Source: Thiomonas sp. (lineage in GTDB: Bacteria; Pseudomonadota; Gammaproteobacteria; Burkholderiales; Burkholderiaceae). From it: a DNA stretch of 7,184 nucleotides. Below are positions 1-7,137 of this stretch, piece by piece; within the stretch, counting starts at the first letter, position 1, and each line of letters opens with the position of its first letter. Under the pieces are notes generated by a model. The model ran no database searches. It saw nothing but the letters and a program-made list of their open reading frames with translations, and had not been told where the DNA came from. Where the stretch lies: assembly GCA_027443745.1 (NCBI GenBank), contig DAIAZB010000440.1, positions 1 through 7,184 of the forward strand. The letters run 5' to 3'. Made by a program: the position numbers and the translations under genes.

Positions 1-206
1 TTTGTGTCGCCCATCTGGCCAACCCGGCTCATGCACACCCACTCTGCCGAGGCCCATGCCTCTTTGATTAAACGCACATCCAGATTTGGGTTACAGCCTT
101 TGAATGCTAAGGGAAAATGCGGATTTTGGCAAGTTTGGAGGACTTATGGCAGTCTCGGGGGCAGTAGCCTAGGGTCGGGATTCGCCCAGAGCGCGCCTGA
201 GCGCGT
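1..206. other. Intergenic left edge with possible start of an off-window leftward gene
   Basis: This stretch follows the end of the importer operon and contains no gene I can identify. On the minus strand one frame is open from just after a stop at 146-144 to the left edge (about 47 codons). It offers a GTG at 77-75 and in-frame ATGs at 32-30 and 14-12, none with a good Shine-Dalgarno sequence. A different minus frame has an ATG at 57-55 preceded by AGAGG, but with only one base of spacing. The plus strand is also open across the region, from a GTG at position 4 to 252, without a ribosome site. The stretch around 61-135 is visibly richer in A/T than the neighbouring genes, as expected for a promoter and leader. 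My reading is a leftward 5' region for a gene beyond the window; the product is unknown. Confidence 0.35.
104..132 (-). promoter_or_regulatory. Candidate leftward sigma70-type promoter
   Basis: Read on the minus strand, TTGCCA (132-127) is followed after 17 bases by TAGCAT (109-104). The -35 matches the consensus at five of six positions and the -10 at four of six, with ideal spacing, in a locally A/T-rich stretch. Transcription would start near position 97 and run off the left edge. It lies downstream of the ATPase stop codon, so it would serve the next leftward gene and not the importer operon. This is a motif match only; one such match can arise by chance. Confidence 0.4.
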
Positions 207-208
207 TC
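189..208 (-). terminator. Hairpin at the end of the importer operon, no U-tract
   Basis: An 8-bp stem (189-196 paired with 201-208, one G-U pair) closes a four-base loop and overlaps the ATPase stop codon. It sits where the operon should end, but on the minus strand it is followed by GCGAATCCCGACC and no T-run. It is therefore not a standard intrinsic terminator. It could protect the 3' end of the message, or be a by-product of the two GAGCGCG copies that form it. Confidence 0.25.
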
Positions 209-1829
209 AAGAACTTGTCACACCGGCTGCTTGGATCAGTTGCCGGGTGTAGGGCTGCTGCGGGTGGTGCAACAAGGCCAGGGCCTCGCCCGTTTCGAGA
301 ATTTTGCCCTCGCGCATGACCGCAATGCGATGGGCCATGGCGCCGATCACAGCCATATCGTGCGTGATGAACAGATATGCCAGGCCCTGCTCGCGCTGCA
401 GTCGGATGAGCAGATGCAGGATTTGCTGTTGCACGGAAATATCCAGTGCGCTGGTCGGCTCGTCCAGCACTAAAACGCTGGGGTGCAGAACCAGCGCCCG
501 CGCCAGGGCAATGCGCTGCCGCTGCCCGCCGGAGAACTCGTGCGGAAAGCGGGGCAGGATGCTCGCATCCAGGCCCATGTCGCGGAGTGTGTCCACCACG
601 CGCACGCGACAGGCTGCCTGATCGAGCGCAGGCTCATGGATGTTGAGGCCCTCGGCCACGATCTGCTCGACATTACGCCGCGGCGACAAAGAAGAAAAGG
701 GATCCTGGAACACCACCTGAATCCTGCGCCGAGCGGCACGCCAACCATGGCTGTCCAGACCGGCAAGTTCCACCCCGTCGAGGCTGACACACCCTTCCCC
801 CATGGGCTGCAGGCCAAGCAGGGCCATGGCGAGGCTGGTCTTGCCGCAGCCCGATTCGCCCACGAGCCCGAGGGTTTCGCCGGCGCGAAGCTCAAGCGAC
901 ACCTGATCCACCACCTTGTGCAGGCGCCGTCGCAGCCACGAGCCGCGCTGGGCATAAGCCACACTGACCCGCTCGGCGTGCAAAACAATCGGCGCCTGCG
1001 GCGACAGCGGTTCAACGTCGCGTTGCGGCAAGCTGCCCAGCAAGGCCTGGGTGTAGGGATGTTGCGCGTGCGCGAAGACTTCGGCGGTGGCACCCTGCTC
1101 CACCAGGTGTCCCTGCTGCATGACGGCAACACGCTGGGCGAAGCCGCGAACCAAGTGCAGATCGTGGCTGATGAGCATGACGGCCAGCCCCTCTTCGCGT
1201 TGCAACTCGTCCAGCAGCGCCAGGATTTGCGCCCTCACACTCATGTCCAGTGCCGTGGTGGGCTCGTCCGCCAGCAACAGCCGGGGCTTGCACGCCAGCG
1301 CCATGGCAATCATGGCACGCTGGCGCTGGCCACCGGAAAGCTGGTGGGGATAGCTCTGCACACGGCGCGCCGAGTCCGCGATGCCCATGCGCTCGAGCAA
1401 GACCACGGCGCGAGCCCACGCGGCCTTGCGCGACAAGGCCTCGTGCAGTTCGAGGGACTCGGCGATTTGCTGACCGACGGGTTGAAGCGGGTTGAGCGCG
1501 CTCATCGGCTCCTGAAAAATCATCGCGATGTCACGGCCGCGAACGCCACGCAGACGGCGCTCCGGCATGCTGGCCAGGTCCTGCCCCTGGAACAGCACCC
1601 GCCCCCTGACGGTTGCGCCCTGCAGCAAGCGCAGGATGGCAAGTGCGGTGACGGTCTTGCCCGAGCCGGACTCCCCGACCAGGGCAAATTTTTCACCGGC
1701 GCGCAGCTCCAGGTTCAAGTCGTGGACCACCCGCTGCGGGCCGAAGTCCACGTTCAGCGCCTCGATGCGCAGCAAGGCCGCATCGGTTTGCGACGACGCT
1801 TCACGCGTCGCGCGGGGAATGGCGCTCAT
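207..1829 (-). CDS. yejF: YejF-like ABC importer ATPase with two nucleotide-binding domains
   Basis: This 540-residue protein is the energising subunit of a peptide importer, expected on the cytoplasmic face of the inner membrane bound to the two permeases encoded just upstream. It is a fusion of two complete ATPase domains. The first has Walker A GESGSGKT (52-59), Q-loop Gln106, signature LSGGQ (164-168), Walker B LLLADEP (184-190) and switch His222. The second has GESGCGKT (324-331), Gln375, FSGGQ (432-436), VLVLDEP (452-458) and His490. Each domain ends in an oligopeptide-transporter HPYT/QPYT motif (257-260, 525-528). All key residues are present, so both ATP sites should be functional. 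Length is close to E. coli YejF (about 529). The start at 1829 is supported by GAGGT seven bases upstream, overlapping the preceding stop codon; the gap to the permease gene is 10 bp. Other double-ATPase importers such as GsiA look similar, and the YejF call depends mainly on the neighbouring genes. Confidence 0.93.
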   Translation of the reverse strand: MSAIPRATREASSQTDAALLRIEALNVDFGPQRVVHDLNLELRAGEKFALVGESGSGKTVTALAILRLLQGATVRGRVLFQGQDLASMPERRLRGVRGRDIAMIFQEPMSALNPLQPVGQQIAESLELHEALSRKAAWARAVVLLERMGIADSARRVQSYPHQLSGGQRQRAMIAMALACKPRLLLADEPTTALDMSVRAQILALLDELQREEGLAVMLISHDLHLVRGFAQRVAVMQQGHLVEQGATAEVFAHAQHPYTQALLGSLPQRDVEPLSPQAPIVLHAERVSVAYAQRGSWLRRRLHKVVDQVSLELRAGETLGLVGESGCGKTSLAMALLGLQPMGEGCVSLDGVELAGLDSHGWRAARRRIQVVFQDPFSSLSPRRNVEQIVAEGLNIHEPALDQAACRVRVVDTLRDMGLDASILPRFPHEFSGGQRQRIALARALVLHPSVLVLDEPTSALDISVQQQILHLLIRLQREQGLAYLFITHDMAVIGAMAHRIAVMREGKILETGEALALLHHPQQPYTRQLIQAAGVTSS

Positions 1830-1839
1830 GAACGCGACC

Positions 1840-2913
1840 TCATCGCAACTCCCGGCGCGGATCCAGCGCCGTGCGCAGCGCCTCGCCGATGAAGGTGAGG
1901 AGCAAGAGCGTCAACACCAGGGTGATGAACACGGAGATCGACAACCACCAGGCGTCCAGATTGCCTTTGGCCTGCGCCAGCATTTCACCCAGGCTGGGGG
2001 TAGGAGGGGGAACGCCGAGTCCGAGAAAATCCAGGCTCGTCAGCGCCAGGATGGCGCCGCTCATGCGAAAAGGCAGGAATGTCAGGACCGGCGTGAGGCT
2101 GTTGGGCAGGATGTGGCGCGTGACGATCTGCCAATGGTTCGCGCCCAATGCCCGCGCGGCGCGCACGTAGTCCATCTGGCGGTTGCGCAGAAACTCGGCA
2201 CGCACATAGTCGGACAAGCCCAGCCAGCCGAACAGCGAAAGCAGCACCAGCAGGAGCAGGAAGCTGGGAGCGAAGATGGAGGCGAAGATGATGAGCAGGT
2301 ACAACTCCGGCATCGCCCACCAGACCTCGGTCACGCGTTGCAAGGTGAGGTCCACGCGCCCGGCGAAATAGCCCTGGATGGCACCCATCACGACCCCCAG
2401 CAGGGTTCCGCTCAGCGTGAGCGCCAGCGCGAACAGCACCGAGACGCGAAAGCCATAGACCAGGCGCGAGAGCACGTCACGCCCACCATCGTCAGTCCCC
2501 AGCCAGTTCTGCGCCGAAGGGGGCGCCGGGTTGGGCTGGATGGCGTAGTAATTGATGGTGTCGTAGCGATACGGCACGGGTGGAAAGAGAGCGAAGTTGC
2601 CATCCTCACTGAGGTGCTTGCGGATCAGCGGGTCGAGGTAATCCGTGGGAGTGTGAAAATCGCCGCCGAAAGTTGTCTCGGGGTAGCTGTGCAACAGCGG
2701 CATGTACCAATGCCCTTCATACCGCACCAGCAGAGGCTTGTCGTTGCAGAGCACGGGGGCCAGCAGACTCAAGCCGAACAGGACACCAAAAATCCACAGG
2801 CTCGCATAACCCAGATGTTGGGATTTGAAGCGCGTCCAGGCGAGTCGTGCCGGCGAGCGAGCCAGAACTGGTGCGTCGTTGCGCAAGGCCAAGGCGGCGG
2901 GCACAGTACTCAT
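1840..2913 (-). CDS. yejE: YejE-like ABC importer permease
   Basis: This 357-residue inner-membrane protein is one half of the transport channel. A cytoplasmic N-terminus and a first membrane helix (about 37-54) are followed by a long periplasmic segment (about 55-135), which carries the YejE-type lead-in and the NWLGTDDGGRDVLSR motif (136-150) common to DppC/OppC/YejE permeases. The BPD_transp_1 core follows, with helices near 156-180, 200-232, 283-300 and 325-345. The EAA loop that docks on the ATPase is at about 249-272 (YVRAARALGANHW, then HILPNSL). I chose the ATG at 2913 over one 15 codons upstream because it overlaps the stop of the preceding permease gene as ATGA and gives a normal-looking N-terminus (MSTVPAALALRNDAP). 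No strong Shine-Dalgarno sequence precedes it, which suggests translational coupling. E. coli YejE is about 341 residues. Confidence 0.92.
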   Translation of the reverse strand: MSTVPAALALRNDAPVLARSPARLAWTRFKSQHLGYASLWIFGVLFGLSLLAPVLCNDKPLLVRYEGHWYMPLLHSYPETTFGGDFHTPTDYLDPLIRKHLSEDGNFALFPPVPYRYDTINYYAIQPNPAPPSAQNWLGTDDGGRDVLSRLVYGFRVSVLFALALTLSGTLLGVVMGAIQGYFAGRVDLTLQRVTEVWWAMPELYLLIIFASIFAPSFLLLLVLLSLFGWLGLSDYVRAEFLRNRQMDYVRAARALGANHWQIVTRHILPNSLTPVLTFLPFRMSGAILALTSLDFLGLGVPPPTPSLGEMLAQAKGNLDAWWLSISVFITLVLTLLLLTFIGEALRTALDPRRELR

Positions 2914-3959
2914 TGAAGGCTTTCGAATTGCACCCGTGGATCGACCCACACATAACAAAGGTCCGACACGAGTTTGGTCACCAGACCAATGAGCGTGAAC
3001 AGGTAAAGCGTGCCCATGACCACGGGGTAGTCACGCCGCATCACCGATTCGTAGGACAACAGACCAAGTCCGGGAAGGGAAAATAGTGTCTCGATCAGCA
3101 ATGAACTGGCGAAGAACGCGCCGATGAATGCAGCCGGAAAACCCGTCACCAGCGGGATGAGGGCGTTGCGCAGAACATGGCGCCACAGCACGCGGCGTTC
3201 GCTGGCGCCCTTGGCACGCGCGGTCAGAACGTATTGCTTGCGGATTTCCTCCAGAAAGGCGTTCTTGGTGAGCATGGTGATAACGGCGAAGCTTCCCGCC
3301 ACCATGGCCACAACCGGCAGGGTAATGTGCCAGAAGTAGTCCGTGATCTTGTGCCAAGGCGTGAAACTGGACCAACCGTCGGACGTCAGGCCGCGCAGCG
3401 GAAACCATTGCCAGAAGCTGCCTCCGGCGAACAAGACCAGCAACACCACGCCCAGGACAAAGCCGGGGATGGCGTAACCCACCAGGACGGCCACACTGGA
3501 GGCAAGATCGAAGCGGCTGCCATGTCGCACCGCCTTGGCGATGCCCAGTGGGATGGAGATCAGGTAGGTCAGCAGGAAGGTCCAGAGGCCGAGGCTGATG
3601 GACACCGGCATGCGTTCCTTGATGAGTTGCCAGACGCTCTCGTGATAGAAGTAACTGCGTCCCAGATCGAAGCGCAGGAACTGGCCCATCATGCGCACAA
3701 AGCGCTCCGCTGGCGGCTTGTCGAAGCCGTAGAGTTTTTTGATCTCGGCCAGTTGCTTGGGGTTGATGCCTTGTTGTCCCCTGTAGGCCAGACCTCCCGC
3801 GGCCTCGCCGGTTTGTGCCTTGCCGCGCAGTTGCGCCACCATCTGCTCGACCGGACCGCCCGGCACGAACTGAATGACCGCAAAGGTCAGCAAGAGCACA
3901 CCGAACAGGGTTGGAACCATCAACAACAGGCGCTTGGCAACATACCAGCCGAGATTCAT
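2910..3959 (-). CDS. yejB: YejB-like ABC importer permease
   Basis: This 349-residue inner-membrane protein is the partner permease of the YejE-like subunit. It begins with a typical DppB/OppB/YejB helix (about 9-32: AKRLLLMVPTLFGVLLLTF). A periplasmic loop follows, containing the stretch INPKQLAEIKKLYGFDKP (65-82), which is characteristic of this subfamily. The membrane core has helices near 120-141, 155-178, 210-231, 273-290 and 313-335. The EAA coupling loop is at about 243-266 (YVLTARAKGASERR). The start at 3959 overlaps the stop of the binding-protein gene as ATGA and has GGAG (3971-3968) eight bases upstream; a longer in-frame extension to 4130 would run into the preceding gene and adds no family sequence. 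The gene's own stop overlaps the yejE start in the same way. E. coli YejB is about 364 residues. The first-helix sequence and the partner genes support YejB over DppB. Confidence 0.93.
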   Translation of the reverse strand: MNLGWYVAKRLLLMVPTLFGVLLLTFAVIQFVPGGPVEQMVAQLRGKAQTGEAAGGLAYRGQQGINPKQLAEIKKLYGFDKPPAERFVRMMGQFLRFDLGRSYFYHESVWQLIKERMPVSISLGLWTFLLTYLISIPLGIAKAVRHGSRFDLASSVAVLVGYAIPGFVLGVVLLVLFAGGSFWQWFPLRGLTSDGWSSFTPWHKITDYFWHITLPVVAMVAGSFAVITMLTKNAFLEEIRKQYVLTARAKGASERRVLWRHVLRNALIPLVTGFPAAFIGAFFASSLLIETLFSLPGLGLLSYESVMRRDYPVVMGTLYLFTLIGLVTKLVSDLCYVWVDPRVQFESLQ

Positions 3960-5812
3960 GCTTGTTTCTCCGCAGCGGGCTTTGCCCCTGGCCGCGACCA
4001 CCAGCAAGCCATGGACCAGGCCTCGGGCTCGTAGTACAGCGGCAAGGTGCTCGGCATGCCGAATAAGCCGGAGCGATAGGCCACGCGGTGGCTCGCTGCA
4101 TACCACTGCGGCACCGAGTACCAGCCACACACCAGAACCCGGTCCAGCGCCTTGCAGGCCGCCACCAACTGCGCCCAGGTGCGGGCCTGCACGACGTAGC
4201 TGATGAGCGCGTCCACCACTGGACTGCGAATCCCCCAGACGTTGTCGGACCCCTCGATGGCTGCAGAGGCCGAGCCGAAGCGATCACGCAATTCATTGCC
4301 GGGACTGGGGCTGCCGAGATAACGCACCGTGGTCATGTCGTAGTCGAAACCATCCATGCGCCGCTGGTACAGGGCGTAGTCGACCTGACGGTACTCCAAG
4401 CGAATGCCCAGCCTGGCAAGCGCTTGACCGTAAGGAGTGATCACCCGTGCCATCGAGCCCTGGCTGTCGAGATACTCGAACGTGAAGACCTCGCCACGCA
4501 TGTTGCGCAAGGCCCCGTCGCTGTAGTGCCAGCCGGCTTCGCGCAACAAGCCGCGCGCTGCCAGCAGATTGGCGCGCAGACCGCCCGGAGGATCCGTGCT
4601 CGGCAAAGTGGGCAGGACACCGAAAACCTCGGGTGCCAGCTGCGGGCGCAACGGCTCGAGCAGGGCCAGTTCGTCTTGCCCGGGGGCATGCCTGGCCTCG
4701 AATGGGCTGTTGGCGAAATAGCCATGGATACGTTTGTACTGGCCGTAAAAAAACATCCGGTTGAGCCACTGGAAATCGAGTGCCAAAGCGAGCGCATGAC
4801 GCACGCGAATGTCCTTGAACAGCGGACGGCGCAGGTTCAGCACCATGCCCTGGAAACCCGCCGGATTGTGGTTGGGAAGTTCGCGCTTGACGAGTTCGCC
4901 GCTGGCGAATGCCGGCCCGGTGTATTGCCGCACCCAGTTCTTGGCGATGAACTCCTGGATCAGGTCGAAGTCCCCGGCCTTGAAGGCCTCTAGGCGCGCG
5001 GTTTCGTCACGGTAAAGCTTGAAGCCGATGTGCGCGAAGTTGTACTGACCACGACGCACCGGCAAGCTCCAGCCCCAGTAGTTCGTGCGCCTGGCGTAGA
5101 CGATGTCCCGGTTCTGGGACATGCGCTCGATGCTGTAGGGGCCGGAGGCGATGGGTGGCTCGTTCACCACCTCGTCGAAGTGCTTGCCGGCACCCCATTG
5201 GCGCGAGAACACGGGCAGGCCGGCGACGATCAAGGGCAGTTCATGGTTGGGCCGCTTGAAGTCGAATCGCACATGCCGTATGTCTTCCACCACAACCCGC
5301 GCCACATCGGCAAACTGCACTTTGATGCTGGGTGCTGCGTAGGGGCCGACGAGCGTTTCGAAGCTGTGGCGCACATCGTCCGCAGTCACGGGGTCACCAT
5401 TCACGAAACGCGCCGCCGTGTTCAAGCGAAAGCGCACAGAACGGCGATCCGCGGCCAGTTCCACGTCTTCGGCCAGCAAACCATAGACGCTGTTGGGTTC
5501 GTCCCAACTCGCCGTCATCAGCGATTCAAACACCAGGGTGTTGATCCCGGGTGGCGTCGTACCGCGCAGGGTGAATGGATTGAGCTTGTCAAAGCTGCCA
5601 GCGCGCGATGGCGGAGTCAGCCAGAGGGTTCCCCCAAGGGGCGCATTCGGGTTCACATAGTCGAAATGGGTAAATCCCGGGGGGTATTTGGGTTTGTCAT
5701 ACAAGGCCAGGGCTGCGGCGACTGGCGTTGCAGCATTGGCATCCACTGCCCAGGGCGCAAGCGCAAGGGCTTGCAAGAGCGTGCGCCGGTTGAGGCTGAG
5801 AGCGTGGGCCAT
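3956..5812 (-). CDS. yejA: YejA-like periplasmic substrate-binding protein (SBP family 5)
   Basis: This 618-residue secreted protein should capture the ligand in the periplasm and hand it to the permeases. From the ATG at 5812 the N-terminus is a signal peptide: [10 protein letters not shown], a hydrophobic stretch (11-22) and an ANA-A cleavage site after residue 27. The Asn-Arg-Arg-Thr-Leu-Leu motif is Tat-like. The mature part shows YejA landmarks: [14 protein letters not shown] (50-63), [16 protein letters not shown] (74-89), [14 protein letters not shown] (110-118), [12 protein letters not shown] (136-147), [12 protein letters not shown] (191-202) and [14 protein letters not shown] (275-288). 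It ends with the [10 protein letters not shown] block usual in this family. YejA family members bind peptides; in E. coli the system imports microcin C. No clear Shine-Dalgarno sequence precedes 5812. In-frame alternatives are ATG 5830, ATG 5869, GTG 5899 (GGAAGGAAG upstream) and ATG 5929; all would add an unusual N-terminal extension. First gene of a four-gene operon, with its stop overlapping the yejB start. Confidence 0.92.
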   Translation of the reverse strand: MAHALSLNRRTLLQALALAPWAVDANAATPVAAALALYDKPKYPPGFTHFDYVNPNAPLGGTLWLTPPSRAGSFDKLNPFTLRGTTPPGINTLVFESLMTASWDEPNSVYGLLAEDVELAADRRSVRFRLNTAARFVNGDPVTADDVRHSFETLVGPYAAPSIKVQFADVARVVVEDIRHVRFDFKRPNHELPLIVAGLPVFSRQWGAGKHFDEVVNEPPIASGPYSIERMSQNRDIVYARRTNYWGWSLPVRRGQYNFAHIGFKLYRDETARLEAFKAGDFDLIQEFIAKNWVRQYTGPAFASGELVKRELPNHNPAGFQGMVLNLRRPLFKDIRVRHALALALDFQWLNRMFFYGQYKRIHGYFANSPFEARHAPGQDELALLEPLRPQLAPEVFGVLPTLPSTDPPGGLRANLLAARGLLREAGWHYSDGALRNMRGEVFTFEYLDSQGSMARVITPYGQALARLGIRLEYRQVDYALYQRRMDGFDYDMTTVRYLGSPSPGNELRDRFGSASAAIEGSDNVWGIRSPVVDALISYVVQARTWAQLVAACKALDRVLVCGWYSVPQWYAASHRVAYRSGLFGMPSTLPLYYEPEAWSMACWWSRPGAKPAAEKQA

Positions 5813-5943
5813 GCGAGAATTCTGCCGCATCGGCAGATCGCAGCACGGATCGAAGACTTTCACGCGCATTCGAGCGCCGATCCGAGCGTGCTTGCGCACC
5901 CCGCAGCGACTTCCTTCCTCGACACGCATCCACAGGACATCTC
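5813..5943. promoter_or_regulatory. Divergent control region between the importer operon and fabI
   Basis: These 131 bp lie between the two outward-facing genes and should hold both promoters, though no convincing -35/-10 pair stands out on either strand. Visible structure: a perfect 7-bp palindromic stem TCTGCCG-CAT-CGGCAGA (5821-5837), 9 bp upstream of the chosen yejA start; and CGGATCG (5846-5852) with its exact inverse CGATCCG (5878-5884), 25 bp apart. Near the right end AGGA (5934-5937) lies six bases before the fabI ATG and is its ribosome site. The inverted repeats could be operators or chance in GC-rich DNA. Confidence 0.45.
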
Positions 5944-6750
5944 ATGGGCTTTCTCGCTGGCAAACGCATCCTGATCACGGGCTTGCTCTCCAACCGTTCC
6001 ATCGCTTACGGCATTGCGCAAGCGTGCCACCGCGAGGGCGCCGAACTCGCTTTCACCTATGTCGGGGAACGCTTCCAGGATCGCACCAAGGGTTTCGCTG
6101 CGGAGTTCGGGAGCCAGCTCATCTTCCCCTGCGACGTGGCCGACGATGCCCAGATCGACGCCCTCTTCCACGACCTTGGCGCGCAATGGCCACAACTCGA
6201 CGGCCTGGTTCATTCCATCGGCTTCGCGCCGCGCGAAGCCATTGCCGGTGACTTCATCGACGGCCTGACCCGCGAAGGCTTTCGCGTCGCGCACGACATC
6301 TCCGCCTACTCTTTTCCGGCGCTGGCAAAAGCTGCGCTCCCCTTGCTCCAAGCCAGCGCAGCCAACGGCAACTCACCTTCGCTCATCACCATGACCTACC
6401 TCGGCGCCGAGCGTGTCGTCCCCAACTACAACACCATGGGCGTGGCCAAGGCCGCGCTCGAAGCCACCGTGCGTTACATGGCGGAATCGCTCGGCCCGCG
6501 CGGCATGCGCGTGAATGGTGTGAGCGCCGGTCCGATCAAGACGCTTGCGGCCTCGGGCATCGCCGATTTTGGCAAGATGCTCAAGTTCAACGAAACCAGC
6601 ACCCCCTTGCGGCGCAACGTCACCATCGAACAGGTTGGCAACGCAAGCGCCTTCTTGTTGTCGGATCTGGCCAGCGGTGTCACCGCCGAAATCTTGCATG
6701 TCGACGCCGGCATGCATGCAGTCGTTGGAGGCTTGGCGGCCCAGATTTGA
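5944..6750 (+). CDS. fabI: Enoyl-[acyl-carrier-protein] reductase (NADH), FabI
   Basis: FabI carries out the last step of each fatty acid elongation cycle, reducing trans-2-enoyl-ACP with NADH in the cytoplasm. The 268-residue product is a classical short-chain-dehydrogenase-like FabI. It shows the N-terminal [13 protein letters not shown], the cofactor-loop sequence [11 protein letters not shown] (16-26), [10 protein letters not shown] (63-72) and [10 protein letters not shown] (90-99). The catalytic pair is Tyr152 and Tyr162 with Lys169, equivalent to Tyr146, Tyr156 and Lys163 of E. coli, followed by [13 protein letters not shown] (194-206). Positions equivalent to E. coli Gly93, Met159 and Phe203 are conserved (Gly93, Met165, Phe209). 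The six-residue offset comes from an insertion around 138-147 ([10 protein letters not shown]), just before the strand leading to Tyr152. The start has AGGA six bases upstream. The gene is divergent from the importer operon, and no terminator separates it from the tRNA-Gly gene downstream. Confidence 0.97.
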   Translation: MGFLAGKRILITGLLSNRSIAYGIAQACHREGAELAFTYVGERFQDRTKGFAAEFGSQLIFPCDVADDAQIDALFHDLGAQWPQLDGLVHSIGFAPREAIAGDFIDGLTREGFRVAHDISAYSFPALAKAALPLLQASAANGNSPSLITMTYLGAERVVPNYNTMGVAKAALEATVRYMAESLGPRGMRVNGVSAGPIKTLAASGIADFGKMLKFNETSTPLRRNVTIEQVGNASAFLLSDLASGVTAEILHVDAGMHAVVGGLAAQI

Positions 6751-6765
6751 GGCGTGCGTTTTCGG

Positions 6766-6793
6766 TTGACAGTGCGCTTTTTTGCGGTATCAT
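6766..6793 (+). promoter_or_regulatory. Strong sigma70-type promoter of tRNA-Gly
   Basis: A perfect -35 TTGACA (6766-6771) is followed after 16 bases by TATCAT (6788-6793), five of six matches to the -10 consensus. Transcription should start near 6799-6801, only a few bases before the mature tRNA begins at 6804. A GC-containing stretch (CGGC) lies between the -10 and the start, as in many stable-RNA promoters under growth-rate control. The -35 begins 15 bases after the fabI stop codon. Confidence 0.8.
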
Positions 6794-6803
6794 TTTCGGC
6801 TTC

Positions 6804-6879
6804 GCGGGAATAGCTCAGTTGGTAGAGCGCAACCTTGCCAAGGTTGAGGTCGCGAGTTCGAGCCTCGTTTCCCGCTCCA
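6804..6879 (+). tRNA. tRNA-Gly(GCC)
   Basis: This is a 76-base tRNA gene decoding GGC/GGU. The acceptor stem GCGGGAA (6804-6810) pairs with TTCCCGC (6869-6875), followed by discriminator T and an encoded CCA (6877-6879). The anticodon stem CAACC/GGTTG closes the loop TTGCCAA (6835-6841), giving anticodon GCC at 6837-6839. The T arm has stem GCGAG/CTCGT (one G-U pair) and loop TTCGAGC. The D arm carries the usual AGCTCAGTTGGTAGAGC. All arms pair well. It is preceded by its own strong promoter and followed by an intrinsic terminator, and could also receive read-through from fabI. Confidence 0.97.
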
Positions 6880-6910
6880 AATATTGAACGCGCTTGATGT
6901 TGTTCCGAAC

Positions 6911-6939
6911 AAGGGAAGCCCCGCACTTCCCTTTTTTTT
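6911..6939 (+). terminator. Intrinsic terminator after tRNA-Gly
   Basis: AAGGGAAG (6911-6918) pairs perfectly with CTTCCCTT (6926-6933) around the loop CCCCGCA, and the stem runs into eight consecutive Ts (6932-6939). This is a textbook Rho-independent terminator. It lies 31 bases after the tRNA-Gly CCA end and would end both the tRNA transcript and any fabI read-through. Confidence 0.9.
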
Positions 6940-7063
6940 CGGCGAGAATTTGGATCAGCGCGCAGCACCAGCAAGGCGCCGGGGACAGCAACGCAGATGC
7001 TTGAGCATGCATGTCTCACGGCCAGTGCGTTGACTCCAACAGTACGTGAAGCAGCCTACCCTT

Positions 7064-7137
7064 GGCGGGGTGGCAGAGTGGTTATGCAGCGGCCTGCAAA
7101 GCCGTCTATGCCGGTTCGATTCCGACCCCCGCCTCCA
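7064..7137 (+). tRNA. tRNA-Cys(GCA)
   Basis: This is a 74-base tRNA gene decoding UGC/UGU. The acceptor stem GGCGGGG (7064-7070) pairs with CCCCGCC (7127-7133), followed by discriminator T and an encoded CCA (7135-7137). The anticodon stem GCGGC/GCCGT closes the loop CTGCAAA (7094-7100), with anticodon GCA at 7096-7098. The T arm is GCCGG-TTCGATT-CCGAC, with one C-A mismatch (7111/7125). The gene is separated from tRNA-Gly by 184 bp and a terminator, so it needs its own promoter. TTGACT at 7030-7035 may be a -35, but no good -10 follows at the right distance. The remaining 47 bases to the right edge contain no recognisable gene. Confidence 0.95.

Noticed and set aside
137..172. Eight-codon mini-ORF (ATG at 146) behind a GGAGGA
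   Set aside because: The spacing is short, no plus-strand gene follows, and there is no regulatory codon pattern; most likely chance.
4..252. 82-codon plus-strand open frame at the left edge
   Set aside because: It starts with GTG right at the edge without a visible ribosome site, ends inside the ATPase gene on the other strand, and has no recognisable family sequence.
483..5974. Several long plus-strand open frames (for example 483-1892, 1528-2916, 3177-4034, 4088-4993 and 5030-5974) opposite the importer operon
   Set aside because: They are antisense to genes with intact family motifs, overlap each other, have no family-like sequence or ribosome sites, and are expected in GC-rich DNA.
6751..6786. 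T-run (6778-6783) after fabI as a possible fabI terminator
   Set aside because: The bases before it form no stem longer than about three pairs, and the region is better explained as the tRNA promoter.
7030..7062. tRNA-Cys promoter with -35 TTGACT
   Set aside because: No acceptable -10 lies 16-18 bases downstream; TACCCT is 21 bases away and too close to the tRNA start to call.
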